Shown here: positions 8,068-17,320 of the stretch, one piece after another
Position numbering within the stretch: the stretch's first letter is position 1
Layout of the letters: every line of letters starts with the position of its first letter
Source of the DNA: Caulochytrium protostelioides
Taxonomy: Eukaryota; Chytridiomycota; Caulochytriomycetes; Caulochytriales; Caulochytriaceae
Length of the DNA stretch: 40,839 bases
Direction of reading: 5' to 3'
Assembly (NCBI GenBank): GCA_003615045.1
Contig: ML014274.1
Coordinates: 1 to 40,839 of the forward strand
Notes under the pieces: model-generated
What the model saw: only the letters and a program-made list of their open reading frames with translations
Told to the model about the DNA's origin: nothing
Database searches by the model: none
Translations under genes and position numbers: made by a program

Positions 8068-11049
8068 TTAATTGACTTCGCCCGTCAGAATCGCCTCGAG
8101 CGGATTGCTTGGCCCCTGCTCCATGGCCAGCGAGGCGATGAGCGGCGTGTAAACCTCGCTCGGGCGGCCCGTATAGGACGCGATCGAGCTGCGGTACAAG
8201 CTGGACCGCGGCACGCCGCCAGGGCGCTCAGGCGTCGTGATGATCTCCATGTCAGGATGCGTCGTCGCCGTCGCGCCACGCGCGTGGCTACCCTTCAGAC
8301 GGCGCTTGCGCGCCGCTTTGAATCCGGCCGTCGTCTGGAGCGTCACGTTCGAGACCGCCGGCTCAGTCGGCGCCGTGGGCCCCGCGGCCTTGGGAGGCAA
8401 ACCGGCGTCCGCCGACACCGGCGTCAGCGTCAGCGGGCGCGCCGCCACCGCCGTGTCGACCGCGGTCGTCTCGAGAGCCGTCAGCTGCACGGGCGACAGG
8501 CCGCCGCCGCGGGCGCGCAGCTGCTCCTGGAGCTGATGGATGCGCTCGGCTTGCCGCCGGTTCTGGAGCTCCAGCGCGTGGACGCGGTCGTTGCGCTCGA
8601 GGCTCATCGCGTCCATGGCAATCGCGAGCTTCTGCTCCGTCAGGTCAGCGTAGTCGCGCTCGAGGCGCGCGAGCCGGCCTTCGTACATGGCGCGGCAAGC
8701 GTCGACCTTGAAGCGAACGCGGTCGGACCACTCGGCGACGAGGGCCGCTTCGGCCTGCGCCGCGTCGTCGCACGCCTGCTCCCACGATCGGCGGTAGGCA
8801 TCGCGCTCAGTCGCCAGGGTCGCCACCTGCGCCTGCAGCGCGGCCACCTGCGCCACGAGGGCCGCGTGGTCAGGCACCTGCGCCGGCTGCGACGGGGTGT
8901 CGCGGGAGGCCACGTGGCGATGGTTGCCACGGTGGTCGTCTGGGCGATGCGCGTCACGGACATTACGGGCATCCGTACGCGGATGCGGCAAAGGCGGTTC
9001 AGACGAGACGGGCGCTGCCGACGATGGCACCGCTTTCGTCACCGTCGATACGGGAGCCCCCGAAGCCGGTGTCGCTTCGGACGCGCATACGAGATCCGCG
9101 AGATGCAGAACCGAGAGAGAGGGCGATAATGGCGACGGGGGCGACGGCCAGGCCGACGTATCGAAATGCAGAATTCCCGTGATGTGGCCTTGCTCAAAGT
9201 AAGGGATCAGCAGCTCGGTCAACGGTGAGTCACGGTACGGGATGCGCTGCCGCTTGGCCTGCGGGCCGCGGCGGCCGGCCGCGTGGTCGTCGTCGTGATG
9301 CCGGGCCTGGGCCAGGAGCCGGTGGAGCACCTGGCCAAAGACGCCCGTCGCGCCGGTCTGCGGCTCGGCGACGGGAGTCGCGGGATCGGACGACGGGGGG
9401 TCCGTGCCCAGATGGACGAGCGCCAACTGGCTCACGCTGGTCTCAAAGGCCTCGGGCCCCGTCATACGGAATGGATCGTCTTCGAACAGACTGCCGTCGT
9501 TGGTCCGGCGCAGCGTTTGCGGCGCCGAGATATGAACGACCTTGATTGTCAGCACGGTGTGGGATGCCGGTGTCGAGGTCGCCGGCAATGCATCGCTCAT
9601 TTCGGCATCGGCGTCAGCACTCGCCCATGACCGACGCTGGCGGGCGAGCTGCAAGGCGCGCAGGGCTTCAGCGACCGAAAAGACCTGGAGGTGGTGCAGG
9701 CCGCGGATATACCGGAACCCCCGCTGATCGGCATGGACCTGGAGCGGGGCTGCCTGCGCTGCAACGGCATCGGCCGCCGACAAGGCGGGCGAGGTCTCGC
9801 TGGGCACGAACAGATCGCGCAGCGTGGCGCACGCGTCGGCCCCGACTTCGACGTAGGACATCAGGATCGCCGACTGGGTCCCGCCCAAGTGGAGCTCCTG
9901 CGCCACGCGACGCCGTGTGAGGGCCGACTGCACGTGGGCGGGCACATCGGCGTCCACGTCGTCGAACTCCGACAAGGCGTCGTCGTCGACATCCAAGTCG
10001 TCGTCGGAGTCGAGCAAGATCTGGCGGCTTTCACGGCGGTCATTCTCGGCCGCCACGCGCTGGTTCGCGGCCCACTGCGTCTTGGGCGTCGGCGGTGGCA
10101 ACGCGTCCGGATCAGCAGCGGCGGCCGGATCAACGGCGGCGGCTGGCATGGAATGCGGCGCGCCGAGCAAAATATCGTCCCACCGCCAGGCCTCGACGGG
10201 CCGCGCGCGGTACAGGTTGTGCCCGACACGCTGAAAGAGGTGCCGCAGCGTTTGCTCCACCAACCCGGGGCCGTCCGCGATGCTCGGACACCCTTCAAGA
10301 GTGGGATGCGTCGGCGCCGAGCGCACGGCGCCGTGGCAGAAGAGCATGTGCGCGCAGCCCGGCTCATCGAGCAGCTGATCGACCGACCGCCGCAACGCCG
10401 TGTTGAAGATCGTCGTCGACAGCTGCGGCTGGCGATAAAACACCGTCTGGAAGCCGTACGTGCGGCGAGTGGCCGAGACGTCGCGATCGGTCGCCGCGGC
10501 GGCGTTGACGTCGCTCCGCCGCCAGGACGACCGGCGCGCCGCGGACCGGCCAGAAACGCGGCGCGAGCTGGGTGCCGGCGGCGCGGACGGCGACGCGGCC
10601 GGCGAGGACGGCGCGGTCCGCGGCGCCGCGGCCGCGACATGGGCGACGGCCAGATGCGTGGTGGAGAGCACGGACAGCATAGCGTCGTCGCCGTCGCTGC
10701 CGCTGTCGTCAGGCAGCACGCGCGCAAAGATCCGGATCCGGTTCACGCTGTCGCTAGAGGCCGTTTTGGTAGGCGAGCTCGGCGCGGCGGCGGCGGCAGC
10801 GAACGCCGACGTCAAGGACGACGCGGGGATCGCGTCCGGCGACGCGTCATTGCCCTTGCGCTTGCGGCTCGCGAGCACGGGGCCCGTCATGGGCGTCTCC
10901 TCGGCCTGCCGCGACCGCGGCGCCGTCGGCGTCACGGATGCCACGGCGGCGGCAGCGGCGGCAGCAGCAGCAGCGGAGCTGCGCCTTGACATGCGGCGAC
11001 GAGACGGCGACGCGGCCGCAGAGGAGGCGGCGGACGAGGAGGACGGCAT
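8068..11049 (-). CDS. Kinesin-6-like protein with degenerate (probably non-ATPase) motor domain
   Basis: The 993-residue protein keeps the kinesin motor layout in order: RIRIFARVLP (about residue 105, beta-1), YGFQTVF then TTIFNTALRRSVDQLL, a P-loop-equivalent site (about 237), ILMSYVEVGADACATLRDLF, RGFRYIRGLHHLQVFS, SHTVLTIKVVHI (about 500), SQLALVHLG (about 541), and IPYRDSPLTELLIPYF (about 603-620). The spacing and wording are closest to kinesin-6 (KIF23/KIF20), where the matching parts read SQLSLVDLAGSE and VPYRDSKLTHLF. The nucleotide sites have eroded: GQTGSGKT is replaced by GAVRSAPT, the NxxSSRSH serines are gone and DLAGSE reads HLGTDP. A coiled coil follows at about 726-850. I start at the ATG at 11049; the frame extends 13 codons up only from a GTG. 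Confidence 0.8.
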   Translation of the reverse strand: MPSSSSAASSAAASPSRRRMSRRSSAAAAAAAAAAVASVTPTAPRSRQAEETPMTGPVLASRKRKGNDASPDAIPASSLTSAFAAAAAAPSSPTKTASSDSVNRIRIFARVLPDDSGSDGDDAMLSVLSTTHLAVAHVAAAAPRTAPSSPAASPSAPPAPSSRRVSGRSAARRSSWRRSDVNAAAATDRDVSATRRTYGFQTVFYRQPQLSTTIFNTALRRSVDQLLDEPGCAHMLFCHGAVRSAPTHPTLEGCPSIADGPGLVEQTLRHLFQRVGHNLYRARPVEAWRWDDILLGAPHSMPAAAVDPAAAADPDALPPPTPKTQWAANQRVAAENDRRESRQILLDSDDDLDVDDDALSEFDDVDADVPAHVQSALTRRRVAQELHLGGTQSAILMSYVEVGADACATLRDLFVPSETSPALSAADAVAAQAAPLQVHADQRGFRYIRGLHHLQVFSVAEALRALQLARQRRSWASADADAEMSDALPATSTPASHTVLTIKVVHISAPQTLRRTNDGSLFEDDPFRMTGPEAFETSVSQLALVHLGTDPPSSDPATPVAEPQTGATGVFGQVLHRLLAQARHHDDDHAAGRRGPQAKRQRIPYRDSPLTELLIPYFEQGHITGILHFDTSAWPSPPSPLSPSLSVLHLADLVCASEATPASGAPVSTVTKAVPSSAAPVSSEPPLPHPRTDARNVRDAHRPDDHRGNHRHVASRDTPSQPAQVPDHAALVAQVAALQAQVATLATERDAYRRSWEQACDDAAQAEAALVAEWSDRVRFKVDACRAMYEGRLARLERDYADLTEQKLAIAMDAMSLERNDRVHALELQNRRQAERIHQLQEQLRARGGGLSPVQLTALETTAVDTAVAARPLTLTPVSADAGLPPKAAGPTAPTEPAVSNVTLQTTAGFKAARKRRLKGSHARGATATTHPDMEIITTPERPGGVPRSSLYRSSIASYTGRPSEVYTPLIASLAMEQGPSNPLEAILTGEVN

Positions 11050-12218
11050 GGTCGGTGGCGGCGTCGGCGGCAGCGGGAGCGCGGGCACAAGGAAGTCCGA
11101 GGCGAGCCAGGGGCGCGCAGCCCCGCCCGCCGCGGGAGGGAGTCCGAGAGGCAGCAGTCGCGGCGATCAGCGCCTTCCGGCCGTCACGACGTGGATTCCG
11201 ATATGAGGACCAGAGCTCGAGCTCGAGCTCGGGGGGCGTTTCGCAGGGGCGCGGTGTAGAAGCGGCCGCAATGATATCGGTGGCTACCCAAAACCGAGCA
11301 CGTGGCGTAGGTAGATTGGCGTGTGAGCACGTCACAGTCGCAGACGGCGAAACGACCGATGCGGAATTGAACGGTGAGATGATGGGGGGCCGTGTCGGCC
11401 GTGGGCACGGTTCCGCCGCGGGTTAACGGAGCAAGCACTACTAGCAGGTGGATAGGATGTGACCTATCGACAGGCGGCCATCACAGCGCCGTCTCGGGTC
11501 AAATGTATTAAAAACGGGAGAAACGTATCAGCAGCGGTGGAACGAGGGCTGTGCCAGGCAGCAAACGGTAGCGAAAGAAGCCGAGCGCAGCCAATTCCGA
11601 AGGGACGCCGGGGATCTCCTCCATCACACATATATCTTTATATATATATACACACACACACACACGAGCGTGCGTGCGTGCGTGCTGCAGATCGCCGTCT
11701 GCGCCTGCCACGAACTATCCACCAATGGTGGCGTCCTGGCTCGCCTGGGCGAGCCGATACATGGCATACTGGCGTGGATCATGGCCAGTCGCGGTTTCGC
11801 CAGGCGAGCCATGGCGCGCAGCGAAGTGTGACAAGCCGGCAGACCCAGTCCCCATGACCGCCGCCGCGCAACGAGAAAGCCTTCGCGGCGTGCGCGGCGG
11901 CGGCGGCGGCGCATTGGAGGTGAATCGCCGCCGGCGCAAGCATGGTCGGCCACGCCTGCCCAGCGGCGGCGGCCACGTCGACGCCCTCCCACCCCTCTGG
12001 GCTGGTGTGGGCTGCGCCGCCACCGCCCCGATGCGAAAGCTGCCCGACCCCCAGGGTGCACACCCGCCTGGAAAGGGAAGCGGGTCGCAAGATGGTCAAG
12101 GGGATGACAGGGCATACAGTAGTAGTGCATACAGTATAAAGAAAAAGATGCGAAGGCGTCAGGTCACGACAGAAGATGCGGCGATGCTGTTGGACAAAGG
12201 AAGAAAGGCGAAGCGGCG
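11050..12218. other. Intergenic with a compound microsatellite
   Basis: This 1.17-kb gap between two minus-strand genes has no supported gene. It should contain the promoter of the kinesin-like gene (near 11050-11450) and the 3' end of the transporter gene. A compound simple repeat lies at 11638-11686, listed separately. A GAGCTCGAGCTCGAGCTC palindromic run sits near 11214-11231. Confidence 0.5.
11638..11686. repeat. Compound microsatellite (TA)n(CA)n(GTGC)n
   Basis: Alternating TA for about 12 bases runs into about 15 bases of CA repeats, a short GAG break and then about four GTGC units. All three parts alternate purine and pyrimidine. Confidence 0.9.
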
Positions 12219-13820
12219 CTATGCCGCCTCTTTTTCCGACAACCCCTTGAGGTCGTGGGCGGTGCCCGCCTCCGAATCGGCGGGCAACCCGGCAGCGGGC
12301 AGCTCGGCCGTCAGGTCGCGGTCCTCCTTCGCGTCCGGGTCAATCGCCTCCTTGGCGAGGTACTTGCTGCCGTCGCCGCGGGGCACGCGGATGAACATGG
12401 AGATGATGAGGCCGACAGCGCCCATCGCGGCGCCGAGCCAGAACTGGGCCTTGAAGGAATAGTTGAGCGAATGGCCCGCCTGCACCAGGTAGACCTGGGA
12501 AGTGCCAGCCACGCCGAGGGTCAGCGCGATACTGAGGTTCACCACGGTGTTGACCAAGCTCTGGGCGATGCCCTGCTCGTGCTTCGAGACGATATTGGAG
12601 AGAATGATACCCGAGGCCGGGAAGCTCATGTCCATGCCGAAGGGCGCGACCACGACGGCCCAGAAGAAGTTGTACCAGTAGGACTGGTTCTCTGGCATCG
12701 TGGCGAGCAGCAGGTTGCTGGCAAAGAAGGCCAGCATGGCGCCCATGAATATCCAGTGCGCGCGGATGCGGTGAATAAGAACTGCGACGACGATGGTCGC
12801 GAGCACGCCCGTGACGGCGACGGGCGAGATCTTGGCGACCGAGAGCAGCGGCGAGTTGCCGTTCGAGATGAGCCAGGTGACACCATACATCCAGTAGACG
12901 GAGAAAGCGCCCCAGCCGAGGCCGACGCAGATGAGCACGAGGGCGACGGCGCGCGAGCGGGTGAAGATGGACGGCGGCATGATCGCATACGGGCAGCGGA
13001 ACTCGATGAAGAGGAACACACCGAAGAGGGCCACGCCAACGATGAGCAGCACGTAGATGTAAGGCGGCTTCCAGCCGACGACGCCACCCTGGTTGAAGGC
13101 GAAGATGATGAGCATCAGCGAGATGACGCCAAAGAAGGCACCGAGCCAGTCGATTTTCTCGTTGGCGCGGGTCGGGCCGAGGTGTTTGTGCGGGAGGACG
13201 AGCACACACATCGCGGCCGCGACGAGGGCGCCGATGCCCTGGATCCAGTAGATCCACGGCCACCAGACATGCTGTGCGAGCAGCACGCCGAACACGCCGC
13301 CGACGATCGAGCCAACGGGCGCCGTCGCGCCAAAGATGGAGAAGGCCCAGTTCTTGCGCTCGCCTGGCGCGTAGATGCGACCGAGGATCGCGGACCCGTT
13401 GGGGAGCAGGCCGCCGGCGCCGATGCCCTGGAGCGCGCGCAGAATGACGAGGCCGATGAAGTTGTTGGGGCGCGACGCGTAGACGGCAAAGCCGGTGGCG
13501 AGGCTCCACAGGCCAAACCAGATCCACGAATAGGTGAACAGCTTGGCGTGGCCGTAGACGTCGCCGAGCCGGCCCGCGATGAGGACAAACGCACCGACAG
13601 TCAGCGAGTATGCCGAGAGCAGCCAGGTGAGCTGGCCAAAGTCGTCGACGCCGATCTGCTCGCCAATCTCGTGCAGCAGGTAGACAGTGTTGGCCAAGCC
13701 GCTCTGAACGAACATTTGCGTCGAGCACGTGATGGCAATCAGGGCGAACTCATGCTTCAGCCCGCTCAGCGCCGGCGGCACGCCGTCGCGAAACGACGTC
13801 CGCGGCACGTCAGCTGTCAT
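12219..13820 (-). CDS. MFS transporter, DHA2-type 14-TM drug:H+ antiporter
   Basis: The 533-residue protein has about 14 hydrophobic helices, as in the fungal DHA2 drug:proton antiporter family (yeast Atr1/Yor378w group), located in the plasma or vacuolar membrane. A motif-A-type loop AGRLGDVYGHAK follows TM2, and TM4-5 carry LRALQGIGAGGLLPNGSA with the conserved RxxQGxGxG pattern. TM5 continues APVGSIVGGVFGVLL, the antiporter motif C region. The N-terminus (MTADVPRTSFRDGVPPALSG) and the C-terminus rich in Glu, Asp and Ala are cytosolic. I start at the ATG at 13820; the frame continues upstream only from TTG. The substrate cannot be told from sequence. It is head to head with the unknown gene beginning at 15952, 2.1 kb away. 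Confidence 0.92.
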   Translation of the reverse strand: MTADVPRTSFRDGVPPALSGLKHEFALIAITCSTQMFVQSGLANTVYLLHEIGEQIGVDDFGQLTWLLSAYSLTVGAFVLIAGRLGDVYGHAKLFTYSWIWFGLWSLATGFAVYASRPNNFIGLVILRALQGIGAGGLLPNGSAILGRIYAPGERKNWAFSIFGATAPVGSIVGGVFGVLLAQHVWWPWIYWIQGIGALVAAAMCVLVLPHKHLGPTRANEKIDWLGAFFGVISLMLIIFAFNQGGVVGWKPPYIYVLLIVGVALFGVFLFIEFRCPYAIMPPSIFTRSRAVALVLICVGLGWGAFSVYWMYGVTWLISNGNSPLLSVAKISPVAVTGVLATIVVAVLIHRIRAHWIFMGAMLAFFASNLLLATMPENQSYWYNFFWAVVVAPFGMDMSFPASGIILSNIVSKHEQGIAQSLVNTVVNLSIALTLGVAGTSQVYLVQAGHSLNYSFKAQFWLGAAMGAVGLIISMFIRVPRGDGSKYLAKEAIDPDAKEDRDLTAELPAAGLPADSEAGTAHDLKGLSEKEAA

Positions 13821-15951
13821 GGCGATGCGGTGCGTGGCAAGCGAGGGAAGGGGGGCTGCGACAGAGCAGGCGTGGCAGGAGGAGGCCTCGGGCTGAATCG
13901 AGGCGAGGCGAAATGCCAAAGTGCTAATATGCTCGGCAAGATCTCGCTGGGGTGGGGGTGTCGACTCAACGGAGATAAGGAAGCTGCAGACGGGCAGACG
14001 GGGCCGTCACCGGGGCAATGACACCCGGCCAACGACACGCTGCAACGATGCTAGTAGGATGCTAGATACAGGATGCAGCATGGATGGGGTACCAGTCCGA
14101 TTGATGATTTCTCGCTGATGATTTCTCGTCTCGCTCAGGGGCAGCGATCTTCACGCTTTCGGAGGGCCACGTGGTGTCACCCGGATGATTGAAAAATTCT
14201 CGGTATCTCGGCGGGTTCGAGCGGACGGGGCGCTGTGCTGGCTTGAGCAGGCCCCCCTTCAGCGGAAAAAAAATTGAAAGACGTAATGCGGGATGGCGGT
14301 CCAAGCGAGCAGTCTTAACCGGTTGAAGGAGCATGAACCCGAGCCGGCAAGGGGAACGATGCGCGGTGATGCGAGTGCCGGCGCTGGTGCGGCTGGGGGA
14401 TGACGATAGTCGACGGCCGTCGGCATTGCACCAGCGGCTCCTCCCTCTGGTCGCACCTGATATATAGTTCATGAGAAATCGAGCAGCGAGATGATTCGCA
14501 CGGTCGCGTCAAGATCCCTGCGTTCTGACAGCATGTGAGCGCCGCCTCGCCGCCTCGTCGCGACCGAACACGGCTCGATGCACCCGCGCCTTCCCCCCGT
14601 GGATCAGCAAGCCCCCGGCTTGCTAGGGCTCATAGGCAACGTGACCCCGCCCAGCCGGCCAGCTGGCTCCTTCGGCTCCGGGCAGTCGCGCCGACGCGTG
14701 CCTCGGCCCTGGACCATCGGCCGTTGGGCCATCGACTCATGGCCATCGACTGTGGGACCATCAGCCGCATCGGCAGCCGCATACGAGGCCGCGGCGCCGT
14801 GTCACGCCTTCGCCACCGCGTCGTTCCAAACTCCGACACCGACCAGCGGCCCAGAAGCGTCGCTCTGGCCGAGACCAACGGCCCGTGCTGTGGAGAAGCG
14901 CGCACGAAACGGGCACCTTGCGGCTGAAAGACTGCCGGGCTGGCGTCATGTGATGTGAGCGATGGAGCCAGAGCTTCCGCGCCGTCAAGAAAGAGCAACA
15001 AAAGAATGCTGACAACTCCGCCAGCCTGCGGCGAGTGCGACGGATGCAGCAACGGCGGTCTCTGGCTCAAAGCAGGGCGTGTCTTTTCTGTTAGCAAGAG
15101 ACCCCTTCGTTGCTCCAAGCCGGCCAGCCTATTCCATGGCTCGTGCAGGTCGGCCCCTCATTGCACCGTAAAAGGCGGCTGTGGCGTGCACTGCGAAGGC
15201 ATCCGCCTCGTCATTCAAGCCCATGCGCCGCCTAATATCGTGATAGTCTCGCCGCGCGTCAACGAGATACTCGATACTGGCGCGATGGAAAAAGGGTTCA
15301 CCACTTGGAAGCGGAGGGGGATCGTGCGTTGGCTTTCTATGTGCTGTACGCAATCTAGTGATCCGCGCGAAGATATCAGCTCGACAGCATTCCTCAACTA
15401 GTTATGGATTCCACTCGTCCTCGTCATGTTGGCCAATAGGGTCATCGGCATCTTGTGCCGCGACGCGTTGCCTTCCGCCACCGCCTTCGCATGTCTGAAT
15501 CATCATCAAAAGGTGGGCTGCGCTGTTGCTGCCTCGTGATATAGGGAGCAAGTGCCGTCGGCCAAGCCCCCAACAAACCCAACAAACCCAACAAGCCAGC
15601 GCCAGCGCCGATCCGAGCATGCAGCGGCCCCGACCGCACGATCGGGGTGAGCCCCCGCTACGCAACACAACAGCGCCAGCACCCACGACCAACGCGCTGC
15701 GACGGGAGTCGCCGGCTCCCGCTTGAGCCCCCGTCGAGATTGCGTAGGGCGAGTTCATTGCCGCGGTGGCGTAGGTCGCGTGAGCTGATCCGCGTCTACG
15801 GCCACCTGCCTCATGGGGCAAGCCTAGCGCAACCGGCCCCTGGCCTGCCCATCATACCTGAGTATGATGACACACGCCCCCCGGTTGCCGTGTCCTCGTG
15901 GATGCTCGCATCGTGACGGCCGCGCCCATCCATCCTCACCGCGTCCTCGTC
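13821..15951. other. Long divergent intergenic region, no supported gene
   Basis: This 2.1-kb stretch separates divergent genes. GC is visibly lower than in coding parts, and it has scattered A/T runs (for example near 14268). Weak open frames near 14955-15401 (+) and 15129-15353 (-) overlap each other, start at GTG or lack a convincing start, and have no family motifs. I see no tRNA or repeat array. It may be regulatory sequence plus relics too old to read. Confidence 0.45.
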
Positions 15952-17136
15952 ATGCTGCGCCACGCGCCGTTGCCGCGGCCGCCCTCGCCCTCGCGCAGTG
16001 TTGACCTGCTCGACGGCCTCGCGTTCCCTACCTTCACGGCAATCCCGACCGCCGCGATCGGACAGCAGATCCATGCTGCCCAGCAGCACCGCGACCATGA
16101 GGTGAACCGCTGCGTGGAGCAGGCCGCCGCGGCATATACGGCGGCCGCCGCCGCCGCCATTCGCGTCGGGGCGACGGTCGCGTCGGTATCCTCCATGGCG
16201 GGGCCATCACTGTCGCCACCGTCGCCACCACCCTTGCGGATCGGCGTGCTCGTGCCGGACCTCGATCCCGCCGAGCACTGGGTCGCGCTGCGGGCCCTTG
16301 TGCCGGCCTGGGCGGCGCAGGGCCACGACGTGGCGGTGTATGCGCGGCACCCGACGCTCGGGGCCGAATGGGTCGACCCGCCGGCCGGCGGCCCGACCGC
16401 CGTGGCGTCGCGCCATGCCACGGGCCTCCCGGGCATCCCGCCCGCCACGTGGATCAAAACCGGCCAGCCGGGGCTCTATGCCGACCGCCAGCTCATGATC
16501 CTTTGGGCAGACGCCGAATGGTACCAAGCCGTCCGCACCGTCCTGACCCAGGAGCGGCTGCCGCCTCCCGCGGCGACGGCGGCGGCAGCCGCAGCGGCGG
16601 CGGCGGCGCCGTCGAGTCTGGGGAAGGCTGCAAGCCGCCGCGCGTTGAGTCCGCGGCGCGCCGCGAGCCCGTCGCTCGACCACGTCGCCGCCTCCGACGC
16701 CGCCCCCGACCGCGCGGGCACCGGTCGGCCCCGCGGCGGAGCGCCCCGGGTGCCGGACGCGCAGCGGCTCTGGCTGCATCTGATGGCGGCGGTGCCGGCG
16801 TCGACGGTCGCCGCGATGGTCGGCTCGCCCTGGGTCATCACGGTGCCGGCGTCGCCGCTCCCCGACGCGGCGCCCACGACATCGCCGCTGGGGCTCGGGC
16901 GCCTTCTGCATGCGGATCGGCTGCCCGCGGGGGCGCCGTTGCCTCCTGAGCCCGTCGGCCGACGCGCCGCCGCCGCCGGTGATGTCGTTGTGGAGCCGTC
17001 GCTGTCGATACCAACGGACGCGAGTGCGGAGACGGATGCGGGAGAACAGAGCGAGCAAGGCCAGCACCGTCTCGCTGACCCCGATACCATGATGGAGCAA
17101 TGGGCCGCCGCGTCCACCTCCTACCTCGCGTACTGA
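15952..17136 (+). CDS. Unknown protein
   Basis: The frame gives 394 residues from the ATG at 15952 and stays open a further 81 bases upstream without another ATG, so a missing 5' exon is possible. The most protein-like part is about residues 95-190: RIGVLVPDLDPAEHWVAL, then RALVPAWAAQGHDVAVYARH, then LPGIPPATWIKTGQPGLYAD and LMILWADAEWYQAVRTVL. The first of these resembles the beta-alpha-beta start of GT-B glycosyltransferases, but that is weak. A poly-Ala and Ser/Arg-rich linker (about 205-260) and a second hydrophobic segment (RLWLHLMAAVPASTVAAMVG) follow. The C-terminus is acidic and polar. It converges on the lipase-like gene, and an AATAAA at 17259 could serve its transcript. Function unknown. 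Confidence 0.6.
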   Translation: MLRHAPLPRPPSPSRSVDLLDGLAFPTFTAIPTAAIGQQIHAAQQHRDHEVNRCVEQAAAAYTAAAAAAIRVGATVASVSSMAGPSLSPPSPPPLRIGVLVPDLDPAEHWVALRALVPAWAAQGHDVAVYARHPTLGAEWVDPPAGGPTAVASRHATGLPGIPPATWIKTGQPGLYADRQLMILWADAEWYQAVRTVLTQERLPPPAATAAAAAAAAAAPSSLGKAASRRALSPRRAASPSLDHVAASDAAPDRAGTGRPRGGAPRVPDAQRLWLHLMAAVPASTVAAMVGSPWVITVPASPLPDAAPTTSPLGLGRLLHADRLPAGAPLPPEPVGRRAAAAGDVVVEPSLSIPTDASAETDAGEQSEQGQHRLADPDTMMEQWAAASTSYLAY

Positions 17137-17258
17137 TGAATCCCGCACCGTAGGAGCGTCTAGGAATCAAAATGAAAATGACGAAATAGTTCATACCGAT
17201 GAAGCATACAAGTATCGACCAAAGCCAATGAACAACAAGAACAAAAGAACACAGAAAA

Positions 17259-17264
17259 AATAAA
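17259..17264 (+). promoter_or_regulatory. Possible polyadenylation signal AATAAA
   Basis: An AATAAA lies in an A-rich stretch about 120 bases past the stop of the unknown gene ending at 17136. Use of this hexamer in this organism is inferred. Confidence 0.35.
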
Positions 17265-17320
17265 CACGATCCACGACGCTAGGGGTCGGCGTCAGCGCGC
17301 CTCCCCGACCCAAGCTGCGG

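Noticed and set aside
12255-14021. A 588-codon plus-strand frame over the transporter gene
   Set aside because: It is the charged antisense shadow of the membrane protein; the minus strand has the MFS motifs and helices.
14955-15401. Overlapping frames on both strands in the divergent 14-16 kb gap
   Set aside because: They start at non-ATG codons, show no domain and have less biased composition than the real genes.
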